A stretch of 64,000 bases of DNA, taken from Fragum whitleyi. Taxonomy: Eukaryota > Mollusca > Bivalvia > Cardiida > Cardiidae. The position numbers and the translations under genes were made by a program. Below are positions 1 through 12,772 of the stretch, piece by piece. Within the stretch, counting starts at the first letter, position 1. Each line of letters opens with the position of its first letter. A model generated the notes under the pieces. It was not told the origin of the DNA, made no database searches, and saw only the letters and a list, made by a program, of their open reading frames with translations. The DNA lies in the NCBI GenBank assembly GCA_948146395.1, contig OX411548.1:58795020-58859019 (forward strand), read 5' to 3'.

Positions 1-1493
1 ACAAATATTAGACAGAATAGGACAAAAGATCGCACTGTGGACATTTCACATTGATCAAAGCAGTAAGGTAAATATCACTTAGCAACATTCAAAACACACA
101 ATGCAAATTTAGAACTCAAATTTCGATTTTATTTATAGTTATTAAATAGGACAGCACTTTTCGATTACCGGTGAAAATTAGCTGTTTTGTTAGCTATTTT
201 CATTTTATCGTTCATAATAGCATTATAGCATTCATACGAATAATGCACAAAAAGCAGTCCAAAGCTCGTGAATGATTAAAGCGCCTAATGCGTTGTTGTT
301 GTTGTTGTTGTTTAAGTTCTAAATATTTCACAAATACTTCTGACATCATACTTATTGCTTCCTTTGGGATGAGCTTAAACCAAACTATTCACGGTCCGTG
401 CTGTCTGACTCTAAGAAGATATACTGGAGAAATTTTGACTACCTCGATTACTAGGTTGCGGCAAGTAATTCTGAAGTCACGGCTCTGTACCTCGTCCACG
501 CCACGGTGTATTGATGGCCAATACTCTTGATATGGACTCTAGCCTAGTCCTTTAGGCCATAAAATTGCTGTTTTCTAAAAGTGAAAACCACCGCTATCTA
601 GTACATTGATGCACAAAGATCTTTTTCCTACATAAATTTTAGATTAAAAAAAAACTGAGCGTGTTGCCATCATAAAATTCCTTGATTCCTGGCTATATTA
701 ACCTAACGTTTATACAAAGACTATCCCATTGAAAGCGTTAACATAGTGAGATGTATTAAATTTCATTTTTCAATGTAAAGTTTGTATAAAGATAGTTCAT
801 CTTTTTGTATAAATTGTATACATAATTACATGTATAATTCAGTTTTATTCTATTGAAAGGAATGTCGTGACGATTTTCGGTCTATTAATAAGAAAATCGC
901 TGATATCTTATTACAGAAAACCTATCTTAGATTAGAAAATTTAATGTTTAAGTAGGAGAAACTACTTCGTGTACTAATTTATTTAATGAAATGTCAAAAC
1001 AATAATAGAAATTTTAAAATACTCCAAGAAATATAAATTATTAATGAAAAAGGGAGTGTAATGCATCAGCTAAATCGCAATCTCACATACCACTAGTATG
1101 TATATATATATATATGTTATTAAAGGAGACCAACGTGATTTTAGAAAGTCATATAGGTAAAGCCTTACTCGTGTTTTTTATTTCCGAAGTAATTCCCTAT
1201 AACTATAAATGATAGGATAATGGTTATTGTAATATATTCATTAGTATTTCAAATGCCCAGTCTGGTTTATAGAACGAATGTTCGACGACCGATGTTGTCT
1301 TGTACTCTGATCCATAATTAAACATTTTATGAACATTTAAAAAAACTTTTTATTGCTTTCACCGATTTGAAAAAAAAATGTTTTGTAAGTATTAATAGAA
1401 ACGTTGCATTACTAATCATTTAACAGAGGTTTGGAGGCAAAACTCTTAACATTATAAAATCTATCAGAGACATTTCTCTATGTACAACAATGT
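1..1493. other. No gene recognised
   Basis: AT-rich sequence with stops in all frames. It holds a GTT microsatellite at 292-312 and a short TA run near 1098-1114. Nothing with coding character is seen. Confidence 0.6.
292..312. repeat. (GTT)n microsatellite
   Basis: Seven uninterrupted GTT triplets. A similar TTG run occurs at 4916-4938. Confidence 0.9.
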
Positions 1494-1592
1494 CGGGGAC
1501 GTGAAATCATCAGGATTGAGCGTTCGAGAGCGATTCTATAAGCTTAAGCTTTCGTCGCAATCGAACTAAAATAAATTAGTATAAACTATAAA
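1494..1592 (+). repeat. SINE 3' domain without a tRNA head
   Basis: This copy matches, with few differences, the 3' portion of the complete SINE at 20114-20391: ACGTGAAA, GGATTGAG.GTTCGAG.GC, TCTATAAGCTTAAGC, CGCAATCGAACTAA and TTAGTATAAACTA. The palindrome AAGCTTAAGCTT is central. No tRNA-like head precedes it, so it is 5'-truncated. Confidence 0.8.
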
Positions 1593-1594
1593 CT

Positions 1595-3384
1595 AATTAT
1601 AGAGTCAAGCATCGTGATAATCTATTAGACGTATTAAAAATTGCCCTCGGGCTTAGGCAATAGAGAGATAATTTCACCGGATCCAGTGTCCCTGTTTCTC
1701 GAGGACTAAGATGATATTGCTAGCTGAATTACTCCTTTGCTTTATTGTAATACATGGGGATAAGAAATAAACTCATCCAAGCCAAAAATATAGTTATAAG
1801 AAAGTCCGCTCGTATGCGGGAAAAGAATAGTGTTTCTATAATATAATAGTAATAGTTAGATAAAGTAAACCAGTTTAGCTATCTTGGCAAAGTAACTCGT
1901 TGATCGATCTTTTTCGAAAAATATTAAGTATTTAAATGAGAAGGGACTGAAATCTTAAAATGCTCCTTTAAAAAAACTGCTTACATTTTCCATTAAAACC
2001 AAAGATAATGTGTTATTTTTTATATTTATATGTGGGTTCCATTCTTTGTAATTAGTCTGAACTTTGGGTCTTAAATAAAACAAAGTCGTTAGTATAAAAG
2101 ATGTAATATTTTGTAAGAGAAAATATTAAAAGTCAGATCGCCCGCTGAAGAGATAGAGCATATGAAAAGAACATTTGGACATAACTGTACGAAGAAGAAC
2201 GCGTTGAAGGTGTAGTTTACAGGTCTCGAATTAAGGAATCGATACTTACTTCTGTGTGTAAGAAGGCCATTGGACTCCCAATTTATCAAAACAAGGATTC
2301 CCAGCTCAAAGCAAGGAGTCCTAATTTTGAAAGTGTGAGTACATTATGGAAAATGAGAAAGTGCTTGTTAAAAGCAATTTCTTCTTTTCCATAACATTCT
2401 CTGTCCCACAAAAATTAGTTTTGTTTCAAAAGAATAGTAAATACAAGCAAATGTTACCTCCTTCAACACTTATTAATGTGAAAAGATCTACAGTTTTACC
2501 TACGGTTGAAAAGGGTAAGTGTCCTGCGCATTTTGAATTATTCTGATTTGATCCTTGGTGTCCATCAGAATCCGTACTTGCAAAGAGAATGAGTCACAAC
2601 TGAAAATCAAGGATTCTCGGACTCTTAGACTCTCCTAAGTGTACGTAATTCTTCTTTGACAACTGAAGCTGGGTCTACCTTCAAATTTTATCTAAAGGAA
2701 GAGAAAAAAAGAATTAGAAATGAAGCGGTGCGGTAGCAATTCGAGTAGTAGGACTAAATATACAACTAAAATGATTAATTTCTACCAATGTATGACAAGC
2801 GTACTTGACTTCCTGGATTAATACTCCAATGTACTAAGCGTACATGCATGTGTAGTGTATGATTAACGCACGTTCTATACGTCTGTCATAGGCTGAAAAA
2901 GAGGAATATTTTAGTGATACTCATTCATATACATTATTCTATTTATCATCCAACCAATTTTCGGGGATTCGTTTATTGTTATCATTTTAAGCTTTAAAAC
3001 CAGAGAAAATAGGACATAAATGTATGAGAGCTAATTTATAAACATTTCAGCATTCCATGCCATTAAATGCGAGATTTTTTCCAAATAGTCTGTTCTAGGA
3101 GTGCAGTTGTGATTTATTTGATTATTCATTTGATTATTTAAACTTGACCTTAATTCATAGAATTGGGGTTATTAAGTTTTAATAAATAGACGGGCGAACG
3201 CTGTCCTAGTCCCCTTCAAAAATAAACTGAATAAAGAAAAGAATCGGATTACAGCGACGGTCTTATGATGTGGGAGGGTTTATTTTTTGGTTTGTAAAAA
3301 TAAATTAATCTTTAAAATCTTTCTCTAAATTGTAGAAGAGTTAAATTGTTCACAGTTCTGCTCTTAAAGGTATTAACGTGATTA
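1595..3384. other. No confident gene; frame-hopping open tract near 2120-2546
   Basis: Plus-strand open stretches at 2120-2212, 2215-2391 and 2346-2546 follow each other in different frames with protein-like composition, and a donor-like GTAAGT lies at 2515. I do not recognise the product; it could be a decayed coding sequence or chance. The rest shows nothing. Confidence 0.3.
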
Positions 3385-3388
3385 TTTA

Positions 3389-3654
3389 TATGTGACCCGT
3401 CATCCGAAAAGGAACCATCTGGAAATTCTGTGAAATAAATATAGGAAAAGGAGATTGATGCTAGTACAGGTCAACTAGAAGTCGCATTTCAAAAATTCTT
3501 TCACGGGAAGGTAGATTGATCTTTCTAGATTCAGAAAATCAGCTCAGTGCGAAAGGCTCCGACCCTAGTCAGCCTGCGCATTTAGCGCAGTCTACCTGGG
3601 GTCGACATGTAACGCACAAACAAGATGGCCCCTTTTCACGTGACGGGTCACATA
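3389..3654. mobile_element. MITE with TATGTGACCCGTCA terminal inverted repeats, TSD TTTA
   Basis: A 266-bp element begins TATGTGACCCGTCA and ends TGACGGGTCACATA. It is flanked by TTTA at 3385-3388 and 3655-3658, a 4-bp target-site duplication. The inverted similarity extends inward (GAAAAGG..CCATCT on the left against AGATGGCCCCTTTTC on the right). No coding capacity. Related, more decayed copies lie at 13812-13914, around 20899-20980 and 61265-61372. Confidence 0.85.
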
Positions 3655-3658
3655 TTTA

Positions 3659-6330
3659 AACTTTCCAAATAATAGCACCACATGTATGTGGATGCCAAAG
3701 CATCCAAAATCTCTCTTCCTGTACCCACATTTGATTAACCGAAGGACTTTTGCTAAAGGCCAACAATAATTTTGTAATCTTAAACGTAAAATAGTTCTCG
3801 AATGGCTGAGAAATTCGTTACTCGTAGTTGAAATTATGGATCCAGGGGAGTATATTAGAATGGAATAATTGGTTCCGGATGGTTCGTCCTGTACTCGAGT
3901 AAATGGAAACCAGCCCACACGATACGTCAATACCCGGCTATTGTCCGCGCTTTTCTACCATAATGCACAATATAATAAATATTTAAAAACGAAGCGAGAG
4001 CATTTAGAATACATCAATATTGGCTCATTCAAGTCCGAACTTAAAGCAATTATCGTTTGAGTTCTTTTGTGACCATTATGACGGATTTTTTGAGGTACTT
4101 AAACTTTCATTTTCCCTTCATACATTTGTCGTATTTTTCATGGGAATGCATGGTGTATGTTTTTGAGATGGCGAAAATGCCTTTTTTTTAAATCATGGAA
4201 GAATGAATCTTAAAAACCTTAACGTTATCACACTCAATGAATACACAAAGACGATTCATAGACAAGTGTAATTAGGTTTTAAGATTCATACATCCATAAA
4301 TTTAAATATATATATATATGTATATTCATATACATAGTTAAGTTATAGTTTAATATCAAAGACGTACTCTGAGTTTTCATTGAGGTGTGAAAACAATTTT
4401 CATCCATTCAGATTGCACAAAAAATTTATTATTATCATCATTCTTTGTTTCCTCCAAATTTAAGATTGCATATATTTACACAACAATATCAAGAATATTT
4501 ATCAAGAATCAATAACAAGAAAAAAAAATCAATATAGAATTTAAGAAGACAGAATGAAACCAAAAGGCATTACCACAGAGAAAGAATAAGTCAGGACAGA
4601 AGAGAAGGAAGAAGCGAACAAATGAGTACAAGATAAGATCAAATTATTACATTATCAGCGAAAAACGAAATTTAATGCAAGATAATGAACTTAAATAATG
4701 TATTATGTATGTATACGCCTAGGATAATATCTTGCCCGAAACGAATAGGAAAGGTTTCAATCCTTGTTTATGCATTTTTAAAACTTAGTATTTTTGTTTA
4801 AAACAATGTTCAAATGGGTGTCAAAATGTGGATTGTATAAGAACGTGTTTAACAACGGTCTGCAATAGCGATCGCTCTTTGGATATTCATTTAGTATTTG
4901 TTAATTACAAGTCCGTTTGTTGTTGTTGTTGTTGTTATTTATAAATAAAAACGATAAATATATTCTCCTCCCCACCCCCTCATATGTTATGGTTAGATCT
5001 ATCTTGTCTTTTCTACTAGCATAATACACACGTATTGCTAAATTTGATTCTTTAAGTATAAAGTACACATATTTGCCAAGTATAATCATTTAATGAAAAT
5101 AAAGCTTTACAATGCCTTATGCAGTGCAGCTCAGTCGAAGGAATTAGAAGTAAGCTCTATTCTAGAATACTACAGTAACATGAAAAAACTAATTATTTCT
5201 GATTTATGAACAAAGAGAAGGAAGTCAAGGTCGCCATTCTACTAGGATCACCTCTTCCATGCTTCATACAATAATTTATTGCTGAAAACAAGTCATATTG
5301 ACTTTTTTACATCAATTCTACCTTGCATACCCAATTGTTGCATACATTTGAAAACCAATTCCTAGATTGAAATATTAAGTAACAGAAGCAAGTACGCTTA
5401 TGCATAATAAACATAATACACGGCCGCTGTAACAGTTAAATCATTATCTTGAATGTATTCTTCCTTTTCTCTTTATCCTCTTCCACACTGGCCAATTCTG
5501 TCTTTTCTGAATCGGTTCTTTTGAAATATGTATTTGTACATTGTATATGTATGTTGATCATATATTGTAATTGAATGTACGTGTAAGGTATCTCCATTAG
5601 AGGATATAAAGATGAGTCAATGAACTTTGATTCCTTAAGTTTCAAACAGCGCTACAAATAGAGGGGATATTTGGAATTTCAAATTTAAATATTTCATTTT
5701 TCCTTACTTTGACCCTATGTTGTCGGTACTCTTTTGCATCGTCTCATTGAGACGATTCAAATGAGTACCCACATCAAAGGGTTTCTTTGAGAAATAAAGA
5801 TATTAGACTGGCTTTATCCCATCCTATATGGACCCCTGTATAAAGTACACATATTTGCCAAGTATAACATTCTAATATCGCTTTTGTGTGTTTCGGGTAC
5901 ACTTTCTGATTGATGGCCTAAGTTGATTTTTACACCTTTTTTACACTGCTCGATTTTACCCTTGTATATGGAATTTTCTTTAGTGTAAGAACAACTTAAA
6001 TAAGGCGGCATTTATAAGTACATAGGTTTTGTGGCCGATCAGAGATAATTTTTGGATTCATGGAATATTTTTCGACTAGACTGCCTTCATCGAAGTAATA
6101 TATAATACTATCTGAACTTGAAAAGCGTATGTCTATATTATACTAGATCGAAAATTTCCGGATAAAATCGTTGTGTGGTTACCGAGTTATCGATATCGGG
6201 TAAAAACACGTAGAGACAGGCTCTAATGGATTTTCAACTTGAATACAATGTTTGTTTTTGGAAAACCGAGAGTCCGTCAATATTTGTCATGTTTTCTCCC
6301 CGCGGGCTAATTGACCGAGGATCTAGACCA
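3659..6330. other. No gene recognised
   Basis: AT-rich sequence with short TA runs near 4306-4324 and a TTG microsatellite at 4916-4938. An exact 30-bp direct repeat (5056-5085 and 5838-5867) is the only other structure I see. A 63-codon plus-strand frame ending at 4060 has no recognisable homology. Confidence 0.5.
5056..5867 (+). repeat. Pair of exact 30-bp direct repeats
   Basis: The sequence beginning GTATAAAGTACACATATTTG and ending CCAAGTATAA occurs at 5056-5085 and again at 5838-5867, 782 bp apart, without mismatch. The flanks do not match. Confidence 0.85.
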
Positions 6331-6462
6331 GCCCTGCGTTCACGATCACAAAACGGTGCATGCAGTTTTCCAATTGTACCCCGCTTTGCACGCAGGTACG
6401 CGTGCAAAGCGGGGTAGAATTGGAAAATTGTTTGCACTTTTTTGTGATCCTGAACGCAGGGC
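6331..6462. mobile_element. Long foldback hairpin (MITE-like)
   Basis: A 132-bp near-perfect palindrome: the left arm starts GCCCTGCGTTCA and the right arm ends TGAACGCAGGGC, meeting around TACCCCGCTTTGCACGC and GCGTGCAAAGCGGGGTA. The same core, with substitutions, lies in the middle of the element at 32455-32700. Short open frames on both strands across this site are products of the palindrome, not genes. Confidence 0.85.
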
Positions 6463-9400
6463 AATAATTCTGCATGTAATTGCTTATAATTTTTAATGTC
6501 ATATGCTGCGTCGGAGGGGGGGAGGCGTTTCAAGTGCAATTAATGCAGTTAAAGGGAAAGGAAAGTAAGGGAACAAAGTACCCAACAAGTATCTGGTTTG
6601 AAGAAATAAGAATACATTTATAAACAGTGTTCAATTTGATAAGAAAATAGGAATTATTCATTACATAGGAGTCGATTATTTCTCGACGCTTCTTCTATTA
6701 ACCTTGATCGTTCAGAAAAATACGCACGAGTAACCTTAAAAACCAAAAATGTCTCTCCTATTGAATAAGATCACCCAGGTCAGTTCTCTCACGCCAGTCA
6801 GCCCACGAATGATCAAAATCAGAATTACGCTCGTATAGGTCGAATTGCGTTAAAAATAAAATACATACAACTGAACGCGTCTGCCCAAACTTTTTTATCA
6901 TATAACTATAATGTTGTGATGGTAATTCATATATTTATCTATCATTTATACATAAAATCTGTGCTAAAATTCGGCACTATAACGACTTGTAATAGTGTGG
7001 AAATGAAAACAGAACAAACTCCATTTCGAGAAAGCGTTTATATTTGAACAGACAAATTGAATATCTAAGCAGTATTCAGAAAGGAGAAAGCGTCGGCGTT
7101 GAAGTGTTCGGCTTGAGTATTTATTAAAAGTCCAAACATTACGTGTGTGAGTGAGCTATTTCTAGGATGTGATATTAATTACAGGTATGTGAAGCGGAGT
7201 GTCACCCGGGTGTATGATATTCCTAGATACCATCGTCATGTGAAACATTGACCTTCGTGGAATTCTGATAGATGTTATCCGTATTGACTCACTGGTTCGT
7301 AGAAACTTTTCTTTTACAATAACGTATATAGATCATTTATGTTATAACTAGATGAACGAGCGTTAAGTGTTTCATGTGATCTTTGACTATCTAATCATGG
7401 ACTATTCTTTCAATTTTGTATATTCTGATGTAATAATACGATAGAATCATATTTTTCACAAAAAATCTACAATCAAGTGGCTTTAAAGTTTCATAAGCTA
7501 AAAAGAAAATAATGTTTAGCTTTTAGAAAGTATTAGCTGAAATTTGTATTTCTATAGAGAATATGATTACGCACAAGAACTGTATCTAATTAAATTAGAT
7601 TACTCGAAAGAATACTTAAATAAAGAATGCATGATGAGATTTTTCTAAAGAAAAATTTAATTGAACCATTTAAGGCTTTTCATTCTTTGGCTTTTCAAGA
7701 AACGAATCCTCAAGTTCATACCGCCATTATTTTCTGTTACGTCACATCCGGTGTAGGTAATCCCCCTAATCTAAAATGCCATTAACACCGATAACTTAAG
7801 TACTTTTTCTATCAAAATTTAAGCCTTTGTTTATAATTTTTACCCTTGTTTATTTTGACTAGTTTGCTCGTTTACTGAATATCACCAGCCCGTGTTATAT
7901 GTACATGGGGGCTACAGGTATAGGGATTGCATGAATTTACGATCAAAACGATGCGATTAATCTGTTTGCAAATACTTAGTTGTGGGTTCGCATTTGAATC
8001 GTCTCTTCACTTCGTTAACTTTTCTTCTGAGCCGAATTTGATTGATTGGTTAAGAAGTATCAAAAAAACAAATATAGGAAATTAAATGTTGTGGTTAAAC
8101 AAATGTCCAACTACAAATGGAAATTCCCTCTATCTTTATTATTGTAACCATTTTTATAATTATTTTTATTGTTTTTATCGTGATCGTTGTATTTGTTGAG
8201 ATTACTGGTGTCGTGTGGTATAAGAATTATTTCTAAATTTACACATTACAGCCATATCTTGAGACAAATTTTGTACAGTAAAAGCAAATGGTTCTTGGTG
8301 CGTGCGACTATCGGCCGTATGACCAAATGCCGTCTTAAAGTTTTGAAGCAATTTATAGATCAGAAATATTTTTAATTTGTGTACGCATAATTTCGAATGC
8401 ATTTGGACATACACCCAAAATGTGAGGATGTACGTCCGACATGAGGGTACGATCGCACACTTTAATTTTACGAGTATTTACCAAAAATTAGGTACCATAC
8501 GTAAATTCATTTTACAATCAAATAAAAGCGTACGTCAATATAGTAGGCTACATGTGCCCGTGAATTCTAGGGGTTCACCTACTCCTAACAAGTTTCCGAA
8601 CCACCTATATTATTTTAGGGAATATGTCTTTTTGAAAGAGTTCACGACTTTTTTTTAGTTTTTGTAAGCTGTCCATGCGGTGGTGCTAGCGATTTCCGTA
8701 GCTGTTAGATAACGTTTGTTTCACTCCCCCACTCAATTAATCAATGACAATCCATAAATAATCAGCCTAACTGATAGGTTCTCGTCGTCAATCAAAATCA
8801 AATTACCAATCAAATCGTTTATAACACAGAAGGGGCACGGTTGATCTCCCAGTATTTTCTTCATTTTTATAGGATGGACGACTTAGAATACATAAAAAGC
8901 ATAAAAAAAAAAGTTGCGGCTATGACCCTTATGTCTCCAGCTTAACGATTTGCCAAGGTTTCACATACTTAGCAACACTAAGGTAGACAATTTCTGAGGC
9001 AGTACGTCGTGTTTGATGTCAATGGGCTTAGCTTCAGTGTCAACTTTACATTATTCATCATGATTTTGCATAGAAATTTACACCGTAACAATGAAATTTA
9101 ACGTTTAAGAATACAAAGTTTGATATCTTATAGACGGAAGGGACCAGGAATTAGGGGTAAATATTTCTTTACCACCCTCGTTGTCCCCTTACGACTAACT
9201 ACGATAATATGCCCTCGTATATACATGTTGGAAGCTACATGGTTTAAATTTTGGGAAATGTTTTAATTGCGTGGATATTTCAAATTATTGGAGGTAAACT
9301 TGTTAACTTATATTGATTGTGACCCATGTTCATTCGGGTCACTTTCCAAGATGAATTCCGAGCTGAAGTTTGCCTTCTTTTCGAAGAGTGCATGTGTAGG

Positions 9401-10800
9401 CGTTTAACATTCTTGGTGATATTATACATTGGGACCGGGTCACTGCATATCTTTCAGAGGGGCTTATATATATTTTAGCATTTACAATATCTAAACCGTA
9501 AAAAGAGATGCTTTCTACTAATCTAAATTATGTTTTAAAATGTTATCCCGGTCTCGCTGACTCCAGTTTCCCTATCTGTCTCAATTTCTGTGGTTCTGTT
9601 CTTTGTCTTTTTCTCTTGTTTCTGGTTTATGTATCTGTCAGTCTGTCTGTCTGTATGTATGCCTGTCTGTCTCTCGCTGTATCTCTCAATTATCGTAATA
9701 TAGCACTAACAATTGTCGTCTTGAACAAAGGGTAGGTATATCTTCAGAAAATAGATATTTCAAAATCCTGTTGAGAAGAATTTAAAATTAAATATTTTAT
9801 CGAGTTTGAACACAGTAATAAATAACCAATTATTGGCGATCAATTAGAAACGCTCGGGCAGTACGTACATGCAATAATTGATAATACTTTCTTTACAAAA
9901 CTTTGTCAGCCATTATAATACGCGTATCGACCAGTTTTCGCTCAATAGAATGTCCTTTTTTCATGCTTTTGTGAAGCTCATCGATCTATACCGATACAGC
10001 AAGGTCGGGGCTGAAATTTAAAACCAAGCCTATGCTTACAATATTTGTTCAAATATGAATGTCAATTATTGAACGTGGGATTGATAAGGGCCCAATTAGA
10101 TACCGCCATATATGAAAAAAACGGTCCTTTTATCATATTCATAAGGTAATTATAGAATTAAAAACATTAAAGGCTATCTTTTGTGTGAGCATGATTATTG
10201 CTATTGAATTTTAATCATTATATATCGAGGGGGTTATATATATATATTTTTTTAACTCAATCCCTCACAATTCATAAATACCCCTAAGAAAAAAAGCTTC
10301 GGCAATCATTTTGAAAAAATGACAAATTGCTTCCTGTAAGCAATTTTTTCATTGTTCACGATGTTTTCTTCTCAAAAATACATACAGTAACCTATATACT
10401 GATAGAACAAAGAAACTCAACAAGAAAATCACTATTTTCTACAATGCTTTTGTCGTATCAATTTTAGTTTTTTCTTGGTGAAGTCGGTTTCAAAAGCATT
10501 ATACATTACGCTATGACACATGACGTTTAAAGATGTAATTCAAAGGATGGTAAAAATGCCAGTAGTTTTGCGTTTCTGTGATCTTCCAGTATATCTAGAG
10601 ACCGTGACAGCAAAAAATTTGTTGGTCCCAGTTTATCCATATTAGCTCACCGAAAGTTTGTTTATAAACATTCGAATAACATGGTTTATTGTGAAACATT
10701 GTTGACCTGTCACTCATTATTTTTCGTGAACTTTCGTCAATATCCGCGGGGTTATCCAAAGAACTTTATTTTAACATCAAACAAAATACGACGGTTGTTG
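6463..10800. other. No gene recognised
   Basis: AT-rich sequence with a CTGT/TCTG-rich simple stretch at 9633-9675. No exon pair with consistent splice sites and coding composition could be found. Confidence 0.55.
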
Positions 10801-10807
10801 CCATCGG

Positions 10808-10893
10808 ATCCGTAACGCAGTGGTCTAAACCGTTTGCCTATTAGAGTCATAGAACTGACAGACCCGGTTCGAATTCGCACGCAGTCGGATACT
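10808..10893 (+). repeat. tRNA-like sequence
   Basis: A box-A-like GTAACGCAGTGGTCTAA is followed by a box-B-like GGTTCGAATTC, the internal promoter arrangement of tRNA genes and tRNA-derived SINEs. Acceptor arms do not pair convincingly, so it is more likely a SINE head or pseudogene than a functional tRNA. Confidence 0.35.
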
Positions 10894-11525
10894 GTATTTT
10901 TTTTCCAAATTGTTTTAACTTTAATTTTATTATTAAATAAAGGGAGGACAGTTTTATTATCTCTAAAATTTCTTGTTTGTAATATCCTATATTGAATGTT
11001 TTTTCTTTATCAAATCTCTTATTACTTTAATTTTCTTGTATTTAATAAGCTGTTGTCTCCTTTTCAAGCTGAGGTCACGAGGCTTTTGATCAACAATTTA
11101 GCTTTTTTGTTTTTCTAGCGCAGCACCTAAGCGATTGATTTGAATTATCCTTTTTCGTTTATGACATTAATGCTTATGATATTATTACTATTATTCTTAT
11201 CATACGATACATTTCATTGCTTGACGTTACTTCAGTTAATTCTTTTTACGGAATCCTTTTCCATTTTTTTTTTTTATTTTATTTTGAGGACTTTGATAAA
11301 TTTATCCTGTATTTTTCTTAAGAGAAAAAAACAACAACATTTTCTGTTGTGCGTAGGCTACTGATCACCAGGAAATCACTTGATGCAGAATATCAAAAGG
11401 ATCACCCACACAGAACGATGAACACAATTAAGTAAGCTGTGTCGGGCTTTTTTTTTATAAATATAAAGATTTGAATTACAAATATTAAAAGTAACATCGT
11501 ATCAAAAAAAAGTATAAGACGAGGA

Positions 11526-11595
11526 AGAGATTCGATCCTCGGACCTCTGCATTGCAAATCCCTGACCTTACACCTATAGCTGTGTCTAGTCATCT
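11526..11595 (-). repeat. tRNA-like sequence (degenerate)
   Basis: On the minus strand a box-B-like GATCGAATCTC follows a weak box A. Pairing of the arms is poor. Probably a decayed SINE head. Confidence 0.25.
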
Positions 11596-11714
11596 ATCAT
11601 AGCACTGTATATTATGATATTTGAATGTACGGTTCGCATATTTTTAATCTATATAAGGAAGTGGGTTCCGAACACAGGCACTTTCATTCAGGATTTCACT
11701 ACTTTCATATCTCT

Positions 11715-11900
11715 CTATAATAAATAATAGACAAGGTAGTGCAGCCGCCATGTTTAAGAGAACGGATGTTATTTTCAAGCATCGTTGGCTTCCGTCACAG
11801 GACGTGTTTACTCGTGAGAATCGAGAACCAAAATGCTTGTAAAAACATCCGTTCCCTTAGAAAATGGCGACTGCACTACCTTGTCTATTATTTATTATAG
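11715..11900. mobile_element. MITE with 35-bp terminal inverted repeats
   Basis: The left end CTATAATAAATAATAGACAA and the right end TTGTCTATTATTTATTATAG are exact complements, and pairing extends inward through GGTAGTGCAG.CGCCAT and, further in, AACGGATGTT. It lies inside a second, weaker inverted repeat (11670-11697 with 11918-11945: ACAGGCACTT.ATTCAGGATTT), so two palindromic layers are stacked. Confidence 0.85.
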
Positions 11901-12166
11901 TGATATAAGGTTGTTATCAAATCCTGAATCCAAGTGCCTGTGGTTCCGAATATCAATGAAGGTCAACGCGAATATTAAATGAGCGACAGGTCAACAATGT
12001 TTGACAATATCAGTGTTATTCCTTGGCTAATTTCTTGAGACCTTCTTCCTTGAGACTCTGTTTATTTTCCGTGAGTGAAATCGGAAAATCACCGATGATC
12101 GACGAATTCCGCCAATTAGCATTAAGATTTAAGTGTTTACTGGATGTATGTATTCTACTCAGAACT

Positions 12167-12237
12167 GTGGTACAGTGGTTAAGACATCCGCCTCTGATGC
12201 AAGAGAACCCAGGTTCAAACCGTGTAAGAGAAAGTAT
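12167..12237 (+). repeat. tRNA-like sequence
   Basis: Box A GTGGTACAGTGGTTAAG and box B CAGGTTCAAACC lie about 40 bases apart as in a tRNA gene. The terminal stem does not pair well. Likely a SINE head or tRNA pseudogene. Confidence 0.4.
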
Positions 12238-12696
12238 AATTTTTTCCCTCAAATTTATATTAATCTTTTTGTCGTACAATCACATAATTTATTTTTTAGA
12301 CGGAGTGTGCATTGGGGTTTATCCCCTTTCTTGTAATTTTGAAGACATATTTTTTTTATTGAGTTTACTTTATATATAGAAAAACAACAGCAAATGTTGC
12401 TCTGATGATGCAGGGTGTCTTTGTGGTAGCTTTCTTTTTAACAAGTTCGAAACTAGGCTTAATCGGAAAATTTTGCTGTTTTTTTAAAAATTGGGAAACA
12501 TCTATTCCTCGTGGTTTTAAGACAAATAAGTGCAGTGTATATCTCATTTTAATACAACAATAAAAGATTTTTTCATCTTAGATGTCGCGATGTGAATCAA
12601 CAGAAATTGTCGTTTAATAATTCATCAAAAATGATACTCCCCAAGAGTGAACGTGTAATAGGGACAAAAAAAATGAACAAGTAAGAAAAAAAACCA

Positions 12697-12772
12697 CCTC
12701 GGAGACTTGAACCCATAGACGTGTGATTTAGAGCGATGCACCTTAATCAACTGAGCTATTCTTTCTTGCTCT
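12697..12772 (-). repeat. tRNA-like sequence
   Basis: On the minus strand TAGCTCAGTTGATTAAGG (D arm, box A) is followed by GGGTTCAAGTCTCC (T arm, box B). The acceptor stem and T stem have mismatches, which argues for a pseudogene or SINE head. Confidence 0.45.

Noticed and set aside
3592..3930. 112-codon minus-strand open frame
   Set aside because: It starts within the terminal repeat of the TATGTGACCC MITE and has no recognisable domain.
6234..6539. Overlapping 101-codon and 61-63-codon frames on both strands
   Set aside because: They mirror each other across the 6331-6462 palindrome, which explains the similar peptides on both strands.
7184..7251. Short plus-strand open stretch after an ATTACAG acceptor
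   Set aside because: Only about 21 codons, no partner exon and no recognisable motif.
12023..12379. 118-codon plus-strand open frame
   Set aside because: It runs through a tRNA-like relic and ends in T-rich low complexity; no domain, no coding bias and overlapping frames on both strands.
12697..12772. Functional tRNA gene
   Set aside because: Internal promoter boxes are good, but acceptor and T stems mismatch; the other tRNA-like sites in the window have the same problem and several head SINEs.
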